From contig CAZMZW010000004.1 of the NCBI GenBank assembly GCA_964571135.1, forward strand, positions 1-64,000: 64,000 nucleotides of DNA, given 5' to 3'. Positions 61,131-64,000 of the stretch are shown piece by piece. Source of the stretch: CAZMZW01 sp964571135. GTDB taxonomy: Bacteria > Chloroflexota > Anaerolineae > Anaerolineales > Anaerolineaceae. Positions within the stretch are counted from its first letter, which is position 1. The number at the start of each line of letters is the position of its first letter. The position numbers and the translations under genes are program-made. The notes beneath the pieces are model-generated. The model had not been told where the DNA came from. It did not search any database and saw only the letters and a program-made list of their open reading frames with translations.

Positions 61131-63455
61131 ATGCATAATTTTTCCAATTCCACTGACCGCTTAATGAGTATTTCACTAGCCATCGGTCAGTATCCTATTT
61201 TGAGTGACCATATTCGCAGCCGGATGCGCACCGAATTATTCAAACGCGGTATTATCCAGAAAAAAGACCTGGAAGTCGAAGTGCGCGAGAAAGCGCTCCA
61301 ATCCCAGGTTCGTGAAGGAATTACAAACCCGGTGGGAGAGGAAGCCGCTGAAATCTGGGAACGGCGTCTTACCCGAATCCGCGACCAATTCACCGATCTG
61401 CTTTTCAGCCAGCATTTATCATTTGACCTTTTTCAAAAAATCGTCACCGAAATTCTTGGAGAGCAGGGCGTGTCCGTGGGTGACCCTTCCCTCAATTTCA
61501 ACCCGGAATTGGCGCCTCAGGAAGTGGTCTTTGAACATGCCTGGACGATTATGCGGCTCCCCCCAGCCGAGCGTGTCAAGTATGAACACAATCTGGAAGA
61601 ATGCAAGGTGGTGTTGATCCGCGCGATGATCAGTGACCAGTTGCGATATATAAATATCGCCAAACGCTGGTTCACCCTCACTGACCTGGCAGAAATCCGC
61701 AAACGAAAAATCGGAGCTGGAAGAATTGGCGGTAAAGCAGCCGGCATGTTGCTGGCGCACCGCATCCTTACCGAAGAACTGGGTGAAGAAGCCATCAACT
61801 GCCTGAACAAACCTGAGTATTACTTCATTGGTTCCAATGAGCAATACTCATTCATGACCATGAACAATCTGGAAAAATGGAATAACCAGAAATATAAAAA
61901 TGAAGAGGAAATGCAGGCGGATTATCCAAAAATAATCAAGGAATTTGAAGCGGGGGAATTTCCCAGCGATATCACCGAAAAATTAAGAAGTCTTCTTTTA
62001 GATATCGGGCGGAAACCGCTGATCGTACGCTCTTCCAGCTTATTGGAAGACAGTTTTGGCACATCTTTCGCTGGAAAATATGAAAGCATTTTCCTTCCCA
62101 ACCAGGATGACCTAGAGGAAAACCTGGAACATATGACCCGGGCGATAGCTCATGTATACGGTACAACCCTTAATCCAGACGCATTGATGTACAGGCGCGC
62201 TAAAGGGCTGCAGGACTATGATGAACGCATGGCAATTTTGATCATGCTTGTGGAAGGTGAAAACTATAAGCATTACTACTTTCCGGATGCGGCTGGAGTG
62301 GCATTCAGCCGCAACCTTTATCGCTGGGCGCCGCAGATCAAGCGAGAAGAGGGGTTTGTGCGCCTGGTATGCGGGCTGGGTACCCGCGCCGTTGACCGCG
62401 TAAGTAATGATTTTCCGCGCATCATCGCGTTGAGTAATCCGCTGCTGCGGCCCACCACCAATCCGGAAACCATACAGCGCTGCTCCCAGCAATATGTGGA
62501 TCTAATCGATTTAAAGGAAGATAAGTTCAAGACACTGCCAGTCAAAAAAGTGATCGAAGGCGATTATCCACCCCTGCGCTACCTTGCGCAGTTATGCGAG
62601 GATGGCTATTTTGTTCCTCTGCAATCGCGTCTCATGGAAAGCGATAAAAACAAAGTGGTGCTGACTTTCGATGAACTTATCCGGCGCACTTCTTTTGCGG
62701 ACCGTCTAAAAATAATCCTCAAGCTTCTTGAAAAAAATTATCAAACTCCGGTGGATCTGGAATTCACTCTGCGCCTGGATCGCGATCCAGTCAACAACCC
62801 CCATGTTAAATTCACCATCCTGCAGTGCCGCCCGCAAAGCCAGCTGGTGGAGACTGCCGAGACTGAAATACCCGCATTTTTACCGGAAAAGGATATCATT
62901 TTTTCCACACATTTTATGGTACCGCAGGGTGTGGTGGATAATCTGGAATATGTGGTTTTTATCCCACCAGATTCCTTCTTCAAAACGAAGACCAATGAGC
63001 GTTTTGAATTAGCTCGCGCACTTGGTAAATTGAATAAAGTTCTGCAAGGAAAGAATTTTATTTTTGTTGGGCCTGGCCGCTGGGGCAGCAGCAATGCCGA
63101 CCTCGGTGTGCCGGTGGGGTATAGTGAAATCTATAACACCAGGGCTCTGGTTGAACTGGCTGGTAAGAATGTTGGGCCCGCCCCTGAGCCTTCCCTGGGA
63201 ACCCATTTTTTCCAGGATTTGTTGGAAACCCAAATATATCCTTTAGCGGTCATGCTGGATGAAGAACAAAGTTCTTTTCAAGCCACATTCTTTTATCATT
63301 TACCCAACCATGTGACTGAATTTATTAAAATGCCGGAAGAAAAGATTGAAAATTTGCGCGTATTGAAGGTGAGTGATTATCGCCAAAACCACCATTTAAA
63401 ATTGATAATGAACAATGAAAAGAGCGTGGCGGTCGGCTTTATCCAGGCTGATTAA
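61131..63455 (+). CDS. PEP/pyruvate-binding (PPDK N-terminal-like) protein
   Basis: The 774-residue protein has, from about residue 195, the pyruvate phosphate dikinase ATP-grasp region: IGAGRIGGKAAGMLLAHRI, VRSSSLLEDSFGTSFAGKY and LQCRPQSQ. The swivelling phospho-His domain and the PEP/pyruvate TIM barrel are not evident. The first 190 residues and the last 170 are not recognised. It may phosphorylate a different target or regulate. An unusual domain set for its length. Confidence 0.75.
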   Translation: MHNFSNSTDRLMSISLAIGQYPILSDHIRSRMRTELFKRGIIQKKDLEVEVREKALQSQVREGITNPVGEEAAEIWERRLTRIRDQFTDLLFSQHLSFDLFQKIVTEILGEQGVSVGDPSLNFNPELAPQEVVFEHAWTIMRLPPAERVKYEHNLEECKVVLIRAMISDQLRYINIAKRWFTLTDLAEIRKRKIGAGRIGGKAAGMLLAHRILTEELGEEAINCLNKPEYYFIGSNEQYSFMTMNNLEKWNNQKYKNEEEMQADYPKIIKEFEAGEFPSDITEKLRSLLLDIGRKPLIVRSSSLLEDSFGTSFAGKYESIFLPNQDDLEENLEHMTRAIAHVYGTTLNPDALMYRRAKGLQDYDERMAILIMLVEGENYKHYYFPDAAGVAFSRNLYRWAPQIKREEGFVRLVCGLGTRAVDRVSNDFPRIIALSNPLLRPTTNPETIQRCSQQYVDLIDLKEDKFKTLPVKKVIEGDYPPLRYLAQLCEDGYFVPLQSRLMESDKNKVVLTFDELIRRTSFADRLKIILKLLEKNYQTPVDLEFTLRLDRDPVNNPHVKFTILQCRPQSQLVETAETEIPAFLPEKDIIFSTHFMVPQGVVDNLEYVVFIPPDSFFKTKTNERFELARALGKLNKVLQGKNFIFVGPGRWGSSNADLGVPVGYSEIYNTRALVELAGKNVGPAPEPSLGTHFFQDLLETQIYPLAVMLDEEQSSFQATFFYHLPNHVTEFIKMPEEKIENLRVLKVSDYRQNHHLKLIMNNEKSVAVGFIQAD

Positions 63456-63525
63456 TTAGAACATTTGTTCTTATATATTTGTGATCTGGCTTCCTGGAAC
63501 GAAAACATTTTATGCTTCTAATCAC

Positions 63526-64000
63526 TTACTGATAGGCAGGCGGAACTTCCTTGAGCAAATCATTGACGCTGATAAAGGTGTATCCCATTTTCTGTATGCG
63601 TTGGATCGTGTCATAAAGATCACCTTCCGGCTGCCAATGATGGAACATGAAAGATACCAACCCATCACGTACCACGGTATACATCTGAGCCAAATCGGCC
63701 TTTCCCTGCGGTGTTGGCGGGAAACCCAATTCAGGTATGCCGCCTTTTTCCAAATAACCTAAATTCTCTGGAATTAACCTAAAACCATAAGAAGTATCAA
63801 ATAATTGATAAGGGGCAGTGATTGAGATGTATTTAATTTTGCTGTAATCGATGCTTAAACCAGCTTTGGGTATTTCCAATGAATTAAAGGTTGGAAGCCG
63901 TTCATACACCACATGGAAGCGTTCGGCTATTGCGAAATAGGTATTTGGCGAAGCCGAATAATGCGGGGTTTCCCAAATGACCGGCGAGAAACTCAGCGCC
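63526..64000 (-). CDS. DUF2334 polysaccharide-deacetylase-like protein, 5' end outside the window
   Basis: The minus-strand frame is open from the window edge to the stop at 63526 and gives about 157 residues: VIWETPHYSASPNTYFAIAE near the start, then FMFHHWQPEGDLYDTIQRI. The W-x-TPHYSAS and FHHW segments match DUF2334 in the NodB-like carbohydrate esterase group, usually envelope-facing. Partial, so no start or signal peptide is visible. Confidence 0.8.
   Translation of the reverse strand, partial: ALSFSPVIWETPHYSASPNTYFAIAERFHVVYERLPTFNSLEIPKAGLSIDYSKIKYISITAPYQLFDTSYGFRLIPENLGYLEKGGIPELGFPPTPQGKADLAQMYTVVRDGLVSFMFHHWQPEGDLYDTIQRIQKMGYTFISVNDLLKEVPPAYQ

Overview
The window reads as a chromosomal segment of a Chloroflexota bacterium, most likely class Anaerolineae. 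This is inferred from the mix of gene families (translin-family protein, Cas4-like membrane nucleases, GntR-LacI hybrid regulator, lipoproteins with Thr/Pro-rich linkers, molybdenum hydroxylase genes, SRP RNA with a compact bacterial fold), not from any marker I could search. It is not phage or plasmid: I see no integrase, transposase, replication gene or CRISPR array. Two tRNA genes (Arg-GCG, Leu-CAA) and one SRP RNA gene are present.

Layout. 0.1-14 kb: housekeeping and small-molecule genes: MBL-fold hydrolase, M29 aminopeptidase, an acyl-ACP thioesterase broken by one amber codon, NAD synthetase split into glutaminase and synthetase genes, a toroid-fold protein, a GerMN lipoprotein, an MFS exporter with a 3Fe-4S-type ferredoxin, a GntR-LacI regulator, a ligase/ABC-F pair and phosphoglucose isomerase. 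14.0-14.8 kb: an intergenic island of REP-like palindromes. 14.8-30.5 kb: SRP RNA, methyltransferases, a K+ channel overlapping a Cas4-like gene, an orphan histidine kinase, ssb, translin, a split membrane Cas4-like nuclease, NAD kinase, recN, a LarA-type racemase, a RbsD-type mutarotase and a Gfo/Idh/MocA oxidoreductase. 30.5-37.4 kb: a GC-rich three-gene molybdenum hydroxylase operon lying between an intact acetamidase/formamidase gene and a decayed second copy of that gene's 3' end. 37.5-50.8 kb: a large carbohydrate catabolic locus: nitrilase-family amidase, Rbs-type ABC transporter (one binding protein, two permeases, one ATPase), zinc alcohol dehydrogenase, second Gfo/Idh/MocA enzyme, aldo/keto reductase on the minus strand; a small unknown gene, LacI-type regulator, 6-phosphogluconate dehydrogenase and a KDG-kinase-like PfkB protein on the plus strand. 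51-64 kb: tRNAs, surE, ychF, an atypical MBL protein, a sugar nucleotidyltransferase, an aminotransferase, gatB, glutamate dehydrogenase, dnaN, a PEP-synthase-like protein and the 3' part of a DUF2334 gene.

The most coherent system is the catabolic locus at 37.5-50.8 kb, probably with outlying genes at 27-30.5 kb. Its two divergent promoters each have good -35/-10 boxes, and each carries the palindrome AAACGTTT at nearly the same distance downstream of the expected start. A third copy lies upstream of the Gfo/Idh/MocA gene at 29.5 kb. I infer that the LacI-type protein at 47.1 kb binds them. The presence of nitrilase and formamidase-family genes behind a sugar ABC transporter suggests an amide-bearing sugar or sugar-acid substrate, but the substrate cannot be read from sequence. 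Two other notable objects are the molybdenum hydroxylase subunit with a complete GltD-like NAD(P)H oxidoreductase inserted inside its FAD domain, and the translin / split Cas4-like pair next to ssb.
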